64,000 nucleotides of DNA from Ruegeria sp. 6PALISEP08 (GTDB lineage Bacteria; Pseudomonadota; Alphaproteobacteria; Rhodobacterales; Rhodobacteraceae): NCBI RefSeq assembly GCF_001238295.1, contig NZ_LGXZ01000006.1:62001-126000 (forward strand), in the 5' to 3' direction. Below, in pieces: positions 17,404 through 24,899 of this stretch. How positions within the stretch are numbered: the stretch's first letter is position 1; each line of letters begins with the position of its first letter. A program made the translations under genes and the position numbers. The notes under the pieces were generated by a model. It was not told the origin of the DNA. It saw only the letters and a program-made list of their open reading frames with translations, and did no database searches.

Positions 17404-18991
17404 GGCTAAATCCTATGGTGATGCCCGCAGCAGTATCTGTCTTGGGAAGGGGTTGCAATTGGCCACGGAAATCGACCTGTCGGACTATCTTGTCGCCCCT
17501 GATCCGGGCTCGGACCGCCTTACCCGGGCGGTTGAAGGTGTGGACCAGAACGGCGAGGCCAGCCAGATTTCAGTGGTTGAAGAACGCCCGTTGACGATCT
17601 TCCTCAATTCTCAGGAAATCGTGACGGCGATGACCATCGGCGACTATCCTGAATATCTGGCTTTGGGCTTCCTGCGCAATCAGGGGATGCTGTTGGCGGA
17701 TGATGAGATTATCCGCGTGGACTATGACGACGATCTTGAAACCGTTGTTGTACGAACAGCGCGTGAGACATCGTATGAGGATAAGCTGAAGAAGAAGACC
17801 CGCACCAGTGGTTGCGCTGTCGGCACTGTCTTTGGCGACATGATGGAGGGTCTTGAGGACGTGCAGCTGCCGCAGGTGCAGGTGCGTACGTCGTGGCTGT
17901 ACGATCTTGCCTCCAAGATCAATCGTACCCCGTCGCTTTATCTTGAGGCTGGCGCAATCCACGGCACGGTCCTTTGCCGCGAAAATCGCCCGCTGGTCTA
18001 CATGGAGGACGTGGGCCGCCACAACGCTGTCGACAAGATCGCAGGCTGGATGCTGTCAGAAGGCGAGGTGGCCGAGGACAAGATCCTTTACACCACCGGT
18101 CGCCTGACATCCGAGATGGTGATCAAGACGGCAATGATGGGCATCCCGGTTCTGGCTTCCCGTTCTGGCTTCACCGCCTGGGGTGTCGAGATCGCGCGCG
18201 AGGTTGGGTTGACGCTGATCGGTCGGATGCGCGGGCAGCGCTTCGTCTGCCTGTCGGGCGAAGATCGCCTGCTGCGCGACGTAGACCCGTCAACCGTTGC
18301 GGTAGAAGACAAGAAACATCGCCGGAAGAGTGCCATGAATAACCTTCTCAAGAAACCGCTCGGTATCATCCTCGCAGGCGGGCAGGCCACCCGGATGGGC
18401 GGCGGTGACAAGGGCTTGCTGCAAATAGGTGGGCAGAACCTGCTGTCCCATGTCATCGACCGTCTGTCTCCGCAGGTGAGCAATCTGGCGTTGAATGCCA
18501 ATGGTGATCCAGAGCGCTTCAGCGACCTGAACCTGCCCATCCTACCCGACACGATCGAAGGTTTCGCCGGGCCTCTGGCCGGTGTGCTGGCCGGGCTGGA
18601 CTGGGCGGCAGCGCAGGGGGCGGACAGCATTGTGACTGCTGCCGCTGATACACCGTTCTTTCCGCGCGACTTGGTGGCGCGACTGCAAGAGGCCGCGGAA
18701 GGGCAGACGTATCCTCTGGTTTTGGCCACGACCCCACGCACGGGAGCTGAGGCGCTGAAATCCGGCGGGGGCAGGCGGGTCAACCGACACCCGACCTTCG
18801 GCCTCTGGCCCGTGGCGCTGCGCGACGATCTGCGTGCGGCGCTGACAGATGGGCTGCGCAAGGTGGTGCTGTGGACTGACAAACATGACGGGCGAGAGGC
18901 GTTGTTCGATGCCGACCCGTTTGACCCGTTCTTCAACGTCAACACGCCAGAAGATCTGGACCGCGCCCGAATGTTGTTGGAGCAGGCATGA
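17402..18991 (+). CDS. FdhD-MobA fusion: sulfurtransferase plus Mo-cofactor guanylyltransferase
   Basis: One uninterrupted frame of 529 residues (start ATG 17402; an earlier ATG at 17384 is also in frame). Residues 1 to about 305 are FdhD, with VVEERPLTIFLN, TAMTIGDYPEYLALG and SGCAVGTVFGD. Cys138 is present, but the second Cys of the E. coli CxxC is Gly here. FdhD passes sulfur to the molybdenum cofactor of formate dehydrogenase. From Met312, MobA begins: GIILAGGQATRMGGGDKG is its GTP-binding motif, and GRRVNRHPTFGLWP and FFNVNTPEDL follow. MobA makes the guanine dinucleotide cofactor. GGAAG before ATG 18335 could also allow a separate MobA. Confidence 0.85.
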   Translation: MAKSYGDARSSICLGKGLQLATEIDLSDYLVAPDPGSDRLTRAVEGVDQNGEASQISVVEERPLTIFLNSQEIVTAMTIGDYPEYLALGFLRNQGMLLADDEIIRVDYDDDLETVVVRTARETSYEDKLKKKTRTSGCAVGTVFGDMMEGLEDVQLPQVQVRTSWLYDLASKINRTPSLYLEAGAIHGTVLCRENRPLVYMEDVGRHNAVDKIAGWMLSEGEVAEDKILYTTGRLTSEMVIKTAMMGIPVLASRSGFTAWGVEIAREVGLTLIGRMRGQRFVCLSGEDRLLRDVDPSTVAVEDKKHRRKSAMNNLLKKPLGIILAGGQATRMGGGDKGLLQIGGQNLLSHVIDRLSPQVSNLALNANGDPERFSDLNLPILPDTIEGFAGPLAGVLAGLDWAAAQGADSIVTAAADTPFFPRDLVARLQEAAEGQTYPLVLATTPRTGAEALKSGGGRRVNRHPTFGLWPVALRDDLRAALTDGLRKVVLWTDKHDGREALFDADPFDPFFNVNTPEDLDRARMLLEQA

Positions 18992-19479
18992 GGGTCTTTG
19001 GCGTCACCGGGTGGAAGAATGCCGGCAAAACAGGGTTGATGGAACGATTGGTGGCCGAGATCACAGGCCGGGGCTTTACGGTCTCGACGGTTAAACATGC
19101 GCATCACAGCGTCGATGTGGATCAGCCCGGCACCGACAGTCACCGCCACCGCATGGCAGGGGCCAGCGAAGTTCTGCTTGCCTCAGGTCAGCGTATTGCC
19201 GTGATGCAGGAGCTGCGCGGTGCACCAGAGCCTGCATTGGATGAACTGCTGTCACGGCTTTCACCGGTCGACCTCGTGCTGATCGAAGGCTTCAAGCGTG
19301 AAAACCACCCCAAGATCGAAGCGTTTCGGGCCGAGGCGGGCCATACGCTAATGGCCCCCGAGAACACGACCATACGTGCTGTAGCCAGCGACACTCCGCT
19401 GGATTTGGACCGCGCGGTTATTGATCTGAATGACACCACAGAAATTGCGGACTTCATCCTGAAAGAAGTCGGTTTGTGA
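18988..19479 (+). CDS. mobB: Molybdopterin-guanine dinucleotide biosynthesis protein B
   Basis: A 163-residue P-loop GTPase of the MobB family. The Walker A motif is GWKNAGKTG at 8-16, followed by the conserved TVKHAHH.VD block (34-43), the GTDSHRHR.AGA segment and LVLIEGFKRE near 94-104. MobB assists MobA in forming or delivering molybdopterin guanine dinucleotide. The start overlaps the stop of the FdhD-MobA gene by four bases (ATGA) and its own stop overlaps the next start (GTGA), so the cofactor genes form one translationally coupled operon. Confidence 0.93.
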   Translation: MRVFGVTGWKNAGKTGLMERLVAEITGRGFTVSTVKHAHHSVDVDQPGTDSHRHRMAGASEVLLASGQRIAVMQELRGAPEPALDELLSRLSPVDLVLIEGFKRENHPKIEAFRAEAGHTLMAPENTTIRAVASDTPLDLDRAVIDLNDTTEIADFILKEVGL

Positions 19480-21545
19480 GCCTTTTCCAGACCTTTGCGA
19501 TGGTGGATTGGTCTGGCGGAAACGACACCGGGCCGACCCCGCGCAAAGATGCGATCTGGGCCTGTATTGTGCGCGAAGGGTGCTTGTTGGAACCCGAATA
19601 CCTGCGAAACAGGTTGGTTGCTGAACAGTGGCTTGAGGCCCTGATCCGCACCGAGCTTGATGCAGGCCGCCGCCTGTTTCTGGGGTTCGATTTCCCGTTT
19701 GGCTATCCGGCCGGATTTGCCCGCGCGATGACGGGTGCGGACGATCCCCTGGCTTTGTGGGACTGGTTCGAACGGCATATTGAGGATACGCCTAAGGCAA
19801 ACAACCGTTTTGATCTGGCAGGTCAGATCAACCTGAATTTCGGAGGCAACGGCCCGTTTTGGATGAACGGTCTGCGTCGTGACATCGACGGTCTGCCACG
19901 CAGGAAAACCGACTATACCAACCCCTTCCCGGACCGCCGTGTCGTGGAAACCCTGGCAAAGGGCAGCTTTACCTGCTGGCAGATGGCAGGCGCGGGGGCT
20001 GTTGGTGGACAAGTGATGATGGGGCTACCGGTTCTAAATCGGCTGCGTCATCGCTTTGCCGGGCAAGTCGCGGTCTGGCCGTTCCAGCCGCAGGGAACAC
20101 CCGTCGCCTTTGTAGAGATTTGGCCATCTCTGACCCTCGGAGCGCCGCCAGCAGGGCGGATCAAAGATGCCTGGCAGGTCGAACAGGTCACCTTGACTCT
20201 GTCACGTCTGTCAGAGCAGGAGTTGAAAGCGCAAATGAAAGTCTCAGCGGCAGAGGAAGGTTGGATATTGGGTGTAGCTCAGGACAAGCCGAACATAGCC
20301 CCACCCCCGTTGCGCAACGATTGCTTTGCGCTGCCCGCTGGGGTCGAGTGGACACCTGTGGATGAGGCATTGACCTTTCTGCGCGACAGATTGCACCCGA
20401 TCACATCTGTTGAAACGCTTGCACTGACCAAGGTGAGTGGGCGCATTCTGGCCGAGGATGTGATCGCCCAGCGTTCGAACCCGCCCCAGCCCAACACTGC
20501 GGTGGACGGGTTCGGGTTCGCAGGCCCCGTCCCAGTTGGCACGCAGGTCATGCCTCTGGTTGACGGGCGCGCGGCGGCGGGGATTCCATTTGAGGGTCAC
20601 GTGCCCGAAGGTCGGGCTTTGCGTGTCCTGACGGGCGCGGCGCTGCCTGATGGGGTGGACACGGTTATTCTGGAAGAGGATGTCACGGTCAAAGATGGCC
20701 ATATTGCCTTCCATGGCCCGCTGAAAAAGGGGACCAACACACGGCGCGCGGGCGAAGATGTTGCGGCCGGTGATATGGCTTTGCCCGTCGGGCGTCGGTT
20801 GACACCTGCCGATCTTGCGTTGATGTCCGCTGTGGGAATCGCCGAGGTAAATGTGCGCAAGCCACTGCGCGTGGCGGTGGTTTCAACCGGTGATGAGCTG
20901 GTCGAACCCGGAGACATTGCCGGTCCAGGGCAGATTTTCGACGCCAACCGCCCGATGTTGCTTTCATTGATCGAGCGGATTGGGTTCGTGCCCGTTGATG
21001 TGGGGCGTGTTTCGGATGATCGGGATGCGTTGCGGGACCGGTTGGACCAGGCCGCAGGTCAGGCCGACGTGATTCTGACCAGCGGAGGTGCGTCTGCGGG
21101 CGACGAAGATCACGTGTCCGCCCTGTTGCGTGAAGCGGGGGCGATGCAGCACTGGCGGATTGCGTTAAAGCCGGGACGTCCGTTGGCCTTGGGTTTGTGG
21201 TCAGGCGTGCCGGTGTTTGGCCTGCCGGGCAACCCGGTGGCTGCCATGGTCTGCACGCTGATCTTTGCACGCCCCGCGCTGGGCCTGATGTCGGGCGAAG
21301 GTTGGGTGGATCCGCAAGGGTTCGAGGTGCCTGCCGCTTTTGAGAAACGCAAGAAACCCGGCCGCCGTGAATACCTGCGTGCAAGGGTGCGGAATGGGCG
21401 GGCCGAGGTGTTCCATTCGGAAGGATCGGGCCGGATCAGTGGGCTCAGCTGGGCCGAAGGATTGGTCGAAATCGAAGATGGCGCGCGGCACATTAAGCCG
21501 GGCGACCCAGTACATTTCATACCGTATGGGAGCTTTGGTGTTTGA
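19476..21545 (+). CDS. Fusion of an uncharacterised N-terminal domain with MoeA molybdotransferase
   Basis: A 689-residue protein. Residues 1 to about 270 form a domain with MVDWSGGNDTGP at 9-20 and LGFDFPFGYPAG at 69-80; acidic residues at strand ends suggest a DUF429-like/RNase H-type fold, which is inference. From about 280 it is MoeA: NTAVDGFGFAG with the conserved Asp344, VVSTGDELVEPG near 468, TSGGASAGDEDHV near 535, LKPGRPLALG and GLPGNPVA near 583. MoeA inserts molybdate into adenylylated molybdopterin. A normal MoeA is about 400 residues, so the N-terminal part is a true addition. The GTG start overlaps the mobB stop (GTGA). Confidence 0.87.
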   Translation: MSLFQTFAMVDWSGGNDTGPTPRKDAIWACIVREGCLLEPEYLRNRLVAEQWLEALIRTELDAGRRLFLGFDFPFGYPAGFARAMTGADDPLALWDWFERHIEDTPKANNRFDLAGQINLNFGGNGPFWMNGLRRDIDGLPRRKTDYTNPFPDRRVVETLAKGSFTCWQMAGAGAVGGQVMMGLPVLNRLRHRFAGQVAVWPFQPQGTPVAFVEIWPSLTLGAPPAGRIKDAWQVEQVTLTLSRLSEQELKAQMKVSAAEEGWILGVAQDKPNIAPPPLRNDCFALPAGVEWTPVDEALTFLRDRLHPITSVETLALTKVSGRILAEDVIAQRSNPPQPNTAVDGFGFAGPVPVGTQVMPLVDGRAAAGIPFEGHVPEGRALRVLTGAALPDGVDTVILEEDVTVKDGHIAFHGPLKKGTNTRRAGEDVAAGDMALPVGRRLTPADLALMSAVGIAEVNVRKPLRVAVVSTGDELVEPGDIAGPGQIFDANRPMLLSLIERIGFVPVDVGRVSDDRDALRDRLDQAAGQADVILTSGGASAGDEDHVSALLREAGAMQHWRIALKPGRPLALGLWSGVPVFGLPGNPVAAMVCTLIFARPALGLMSGEGWVDPQGFEVPAAFEKRKKPGRREYLRARVRNGRAEVFHSEGSGRISGLSWAEGLVEIEDGARHIKPGDPVHFIPYGSFGV

Positions 21546-22135
21546 CCATCGCAATTTCACCCGGATTTTCTGACCAAGAGCGCGCTCAGGCAGCAGCGCT
21601 GTTCTGGCAGGCGTTCCGGGCCAAGCTGAACAAGGTCATGGGCCCTGATGAAAAGGGCCTGGCCTTTTTTGAAACAGCATTGAACCCGGACTTTGCGCTG
21701 GTTGCACGGGATGACACGGGCCGGATGCTGGGTCTGGCAGGGTTCAAGACGCGCGATGGCGGTTTGGCCGGAGGCAGCATGTCAGACCTGGCACGGGTCT
21801 ATGGCTGGTTCGGGGCCATTTGGCGCGCCCTTATTCTGAGCGTGCTGGAGCGTGAGTTGAAACCGGGTGTGTTCCAGATGGATGGCATCTTTGTCGCTGC
21901 CGAAGCGCGTGGCAAAGGCGTGGGAACAGCCCTGCTGCGCGCCATCAAACAAGAGGCTCGTAGCCGAGGAATGTCAGAGGTTCAACTGGATGTGATTGAC
22001 ACTAACCCCCGAGCCCGCGCCTTGTATGAGCGTGAAGGGTTTCGGCCTGTTGGTGAAGAAAAAACCGGGCCGTTAAAGCACCTGTTTGGGTTCAGTAGCG
22101 CGACCAAGATGTCTTGGCGGGTCGTAACTTTTTAG
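21542..22135 (+). CDS. GNAT family N-acetyltransferase
   Basis: A 197-residue protein with the acetyl-CoA binding motif EARGKGVGTALLRAIKQEA (about 121-139) and the C-terminal VIDTNPRARALYEREGF block typical of the GNAT fold. The TTG start at 21542 overlaps the stop of the moeA fusion (TTGA), indicating coupled translation with the cofactor operon. The acetylated substrate is unknown, and nothing in the sequence ties it to molybdenum metabolism apart from position. It ends four bases inside the convergent membrane-protein gene. Confidence 0.86.
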   Translation: MTIAISPGFSDQERAQAAALFWQAFRAKLNKVMGPDEKGLAFFETALNPDFALVARDDTGRMLGLAGFKTRDGGLAGGSMSDLARVYGWFGAIWRALILSVLERELKPGVFQMDGIFVAAEARGKGVGTALLRAIKQEARSRGMSEVQLDVIDTNPRARALYEREGFRPVGEEKTGPLKHLFGFSSATKMSWRVVTF

Positions 22136-23127
22136 TCGAAGGTCCCAGCTACCCGGCCCAGCAACATGAACGCGCGCGCCGTGCGGGTTTCGCCCAGTGC
22201 GCTCAGTTCCGCATCGCTTGCGGTGGGCTCGAACTCGGCCATCATCTTGTCGAAACGGCGTAGGAAATGATGGGCCGCGTCGCGGAAGATCGGATCCTGT
22301 TTCATCCGGGTTGCTGTCAGCGCCAGTGAAGACCTGTCGCGGACACCCCCCAACGCAGCAACGGCGCGGCCGCGTGTGCCTTGGGCGAATTGACGCCAGA
22401 TTTCTGGCCGAGCCATATCGGGGCGCAGGTCATCCATATAGATGCCTTCTTGGCTGAGCAGGGTCAGAACATCCTGCGAAGCTTGGACAATCTGCGCCGT
22501 CTTGCGGTCTTTCAGCGCCACGCGCAGCGCATTGAACCCTTCGGTGTCATCCTGTGTTTCCGGAAAGTTCAGCGCACGGATGAAAACTGAGGCGCTGAGC
22601 GGCGGCGCAATCTCCTCCGCAGGCGTTCCCAGTTCGAGCGAGGTTTGGTCGCCTGGAGCGGAGGATTGCACCGAGGCGGTCGTCGGAGCGGCGCGCTTGG
22701 TTGAGAATGTCGCCAGTGCGTTCTCCGTTTTCCGGGTGGCCGCTGCGATTTCGTCCAGCTTTTTTGCCACGGCAGGCTCATAGGTGCTGGACGCACGCTG
22801 CTGCTGCGCAACGTAAGCCTGCCGAATGGCATCAATCGCCGTTTGCAGCCGTTCGCTTTCTTCGCGCATCACCCGGCTGGCACGCATTGCCGTTGCCGCG
22901 ACCCAGATCATGGCCACGGGCATGAACACCGCCAGAAAGGTGACAATGAAGCCGCCGCTTTGACCCTGTTCCGGAAGCACCAGAAAGACAACCGACACCA
23001 CCAACCAGATCAGACTGAGCACCAACGCGGCGATCTCAATTTCAGTGACAGCCGATGCCTTTGGGCGATCATAGATGCCCAGCGAGGTCGGTCTTTCTGT
23101 TTCCGGGTCAGGTTTGGGTCCCGACAT
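22132..23127 (-). CDS. Conserved Rhodobacterales membrane protein of unknown function
   Basis: A 331-residue protein with a short cytoplasmic N-terminus, two adjacent hydrophobic helices (about 30-54 and 60-82) and a long Arg/Glu/Ala-rich predicted coiled coil (about 82-150). A soluble C-terminal domain starts near 185 (SVFIRALNFPETQDDTEGFNAL). The layout suggests an inner-membrane-anchored cytoplasmic protein. I do not recognise an enzyme motif. greA lies 14 bases upstream on the same strand, so they may be co-transcribed. The family appears in Rhodobacteraceae genomes as a hypothetical. Confidence 0.75.
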   Translation of the reverse strand: MSGPKPDPETERPTSLGIYDRPKASAVTEIEIAALVLSLIWLVVSVVFLVLPEQGQSGGFIVTFLAVFMPVAMIWVAATAMRASRVMREESERLQTAIDAIRQAYVAQQQRASSTYEPAVAKKLDEIAAATRKTENALATFSTKRAAPTTASVQSSAPGDQTSLELGTPAEEIAPPLSASVFIRALNFPETQDDTEGFNALRVALKDRKTAQIVQASQDVLTLLSQEGIYMDDLRPDMARPEIWRQFAQGTRGRAVAALGGVRDRSSLALTATRMKQDPIFRDAAHHFLRRFDKMMAEFEPTASDAELSALGETRTARAFMLLGRVAGTFD

Positions 23128-23141
23128 AACATGCGCTCCGG

Positions 23142-23612
23142 TCAGGCGTACTCGATACTAAGAATTTCATAAGACCGCACGCCACCGGGCGTGCGTACTT
23201 CTACACTGTCCCCCTCGTCCTTGCCGATCAGGGCGCGGGCGATGGGAGATTTGATGTTCAGCAGGCCGTTTTCGATATTGGCCTCGTATTCACCAACAAT
23301 CTGCCACGTCTTTTCTTCATCGGTGTCTTCGTCGACCAATGTAACTTTTGCGCCAAACTTGACTGCGCCGGTCAACTTGGCCGGGTCAATGACATCGGCA
23401 AGTGAAAGGATACCTTCCAGTTCCTTGATGCGCCCTTCAATGAAACCCTGCTTTTCGCGAGCCGAATGATATTCAGCGTTTTCCTTCAGGTCGCCCAGTT
23501 CGCGCGCCGATGCAATCGCCTCGATGATCGCCGGGCGTTCAACGGATTTGAGGTTCTTCAGCTCAGCCGCGAGCGCGGCATTGCCCGCAGGCGTCATTGG
23601 GATCTTTTCCAT
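23142..23612 (-). CDS. greA: Transcription elongation factor GreA
   Basis: The ATG at 23612 ([10 protein letters not shown]) gives 156 residues, the usual GreA length; the frame also has an ATG five codons earlier that lacks homology. The N-terminal coiled-coil domain contains [20 protein letters not shown], whose acidic tip enters the RNA polymerase secondary channel and stimulates cleavage of backtracked transcripts. The C-terminal FKBP-like domain ends with [26 protein letters not shown]-rich inverted repeat at 23641-23668 lies just upstream of the start. Confidence 0.95.
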   Translation of the reverse strand: MEKIPMTPAGNAALAAELKNLKSVERPAIIEAIASARELGDLKENAEYHSAREKQGFIEGRIKELEGILSLADVIDPAKLTGAVKFGAKVTLVDEDTDEEKTWQIVGEYEANIENGLLNIKSPIARALIGKDEGDSVEVRTPGGVRSYEILSIEYA

Positions 23613-23640
23613 ACTCTCTACGTCCACGCATAAATTGAGT

Positions 23641-23668
23641 CGCCCCGCCGCACAGAAGCGTCGGGGCG
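23641..23668 (-). other. GC-rich hairpin in the greA leader
   Basis: A perfect 7-base inverted repeat (CGCCCCG at 23641-23647 and CGGGGCG at 23661/62-23668, about 14-base loop) lies about 30 bases before the greA start codon. Without a long T tract it is not a strong terminator. It could be the 3' end signal of the upstream VOC gene or a leader structure that modulates greA. Confidence 0.4.
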
Positions 23669-23843
23669 AATGTTAGGTTGACGAATACCTGACCCAAATG
23701 CCACGTGAATTGCAAGAGGTGACAGCGTCAGCAGCGATCAATTCGCGACTTCGCGCCGTTTTGATTTGGGATGCGGCCTGTGGCGATGATCGGGATGCCG
23801 CGACCTGCGCCAGCGCTGAGACGGGGTGCTGAGCCACAACATC

Positions 23844-24224
23844 TCAATCATATTGTACAACTTCAAACTCGATACCGTTGTCATCCCTGAAATAGAACCG
23901 ACGTCCTGGTTCGTAGTCGGCATGATTGTGGGGCTCGAATCCTGCTTTGCGCACTTTGGCTTCGGTGGCATCGATGTCTTCGACCAACACCCCCACGTGG
24001 TTCAGCCCGCCGATCACATCATAGCTGCTTTCGTCTGACGGTCTTGGCTCATCAGGTTTGTACAGTGCCAGATATGTATGAGCGGAACCGACGTGAACAG
24101 TGTATCCGCCTGAAATTGCCGGGCCTTCCCAGCGGGTTTTCCAATCAAAGACCTTTTGCATCCAGGCAGCCGAAGCCTGCGGGTCGCGGACAGTGAAATT
24201 GGTATGTTCAAGCGTTGCCATCAT
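23844..24224 (-). CDS. VOC (glyoxalase/bleomycin resistance) family protein
   Basis: A 126-residue protein of the vicinal oxygen chelate superfamily: LEHTNFTVRDPQASAAWMQKVF at the N-terminus, GGLNHVGVLVEDID at the second module, and a C-terminal FYFRDDNGIEFEVVQYD. The two beta-alpha-beta-beta-beta modules and the final Glu are typical metal-ligand positions. The ATG at 24224 follows AGGAG at a five-base spacing. Its promoter at 24257-24287 has a 19-base spacer overlapping a palindrome, so it is a predicted direct target of the divergent soxR. Function could be detoxification of a redox-cycling compound or aldehyde adduct. Confidence 0.85.
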   Translation of the reverse strand: MMATLEHTNFTVRDPQASAAWMQKVFDWKTRWEGPAISGGYTVHVGSAHTYLALYKPDEPRPSDESSYDVIGGLNHVGVLVEDIDATEAKVRKAGFEPHNHADYEPGRRFYFRDDNGIEFEVVQYD

Positions 24225-24256
24225 GGGATCTCCTGTTTTTTGGCTTGTCACGACTC

Positions 24257-24287
24257 ATCGTAATTTCTAAACCTAACTTTAGGTCAA
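24257..24287 (-). promoter_or_regulatory. SoxR-type promoter/operator of the VOC gene
   Basis: On the minus strand a -35 TTGACC (24287-24282) and a -10 TACGAT (24262-24257) are separated by 19 bases, the long spacing that MerR-family regulators correct by DNA untwisting. The spacer holds a palindrome, ACCTAA-CT-TTAGGT (24271-24284). soxR starts on the other side at 24308, so the same operator may also limit soxR expression. Confidence 0.75.
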
Positions 24288-24307
24288 GGTAATATTTTGA
24301 GGCTTTG

Positions 24308-24763
24308 ATGGCTGTTTCAGAGGGGCTTGCAATTGGCGCATTGGCCCGGCGCACCGGGCTGGCGGTGTCGGCCATCCGGTACTATGAAGCGCAGGGTCTG
24401 ATCTCGCCCTGGCGCAACGCGGGTGGGCAGCGGCGTTATCAGCGGGCAGACATCCGGCGGCTGAGCTTTGTGATGATTGCGCAGCAGTTTGGCTTGACCT
24501 TGCCGGAAATCCGTGAGGTCTTGTCGGGCCTGCCGGGAAGTCGCACGCCAACGCCGCAGGACTGGAAGGCCATTAGTGTGCAATTGCGCGCCCATCTGGA
24601 TCAGCGAATCGATACTCTGATGCGGTTACGCGACAATCTGGATGGCTGCATCGGGTGCGGGTGCCTGAGCTTGCCGAAATGTGCGCTCTACAACCCAGAT
24701 GACAGGGCAAAATCGCATGGTAGCGGTCCCAGATACCTGATGGGGGATGCGCCAGAGGCCTGA
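24308..24763 (+). CDS. soxR: Redox-sensitive MerR-family activator SoxR
   Basis: A 151-residue regulator from the ATG at 24308 (a TTG three bases earlier is also in frame). The MerR helix-turn-helix lies at about 5-40 (GALARRTGLAVSAIRYYE). After a dimerisation helix come Cys114, 117, 119 and 125 (CIGCGC...C) with the CX2CXCX5C spacing that holds the [2Fe-2S] cluster of SoxR. Oxidation of the cluster by superoxide or redox-cycling compounds activates target promoters. There is no soxS nearby, as expected outside enterics, where SoxR acts directly. The VOC gene is the evident local target. Confidence 0.93.
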   Translation: MAVSEGLAIGALARRTGLAVSAIRYYEAQGLISPWRNAGGQRRYQRADIRRLSFVMIAQQFGLTLPEIREVLSGLPGSRTPTPQDWKAISVQLRAHLDQRIDTLMRLRDNLDGCIGCGCLSLPKCALYNPDDRAKSHGSGPRYLMGDAPEA

Positions 24764-24899
24764 TGTGTCGAATAGCGCCCTTGTTACGCCGTGTTTCGAT
24801 TGACCAAAGTCTTTCCGAGCATGTAATCAGCCGTGAAACAAAATTGCGCAGATCAGGCGGTGACAGCGCCAAATCGGAAAGTTAGCTAGGGAGCCCGCG

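Noticed and set aside
16358-17458. 366-residue minus-strand frame covering azlC
   Set aside because: Only its last 110 residues (azlD) are coding; the rest is azlC read out of frame.
23698-23832. 44-residue plus-strand frame between greA and the VOC gene
   Set aside because: There is no ribosome-binding site, the residues look random, and it crosses the greA upstream region.
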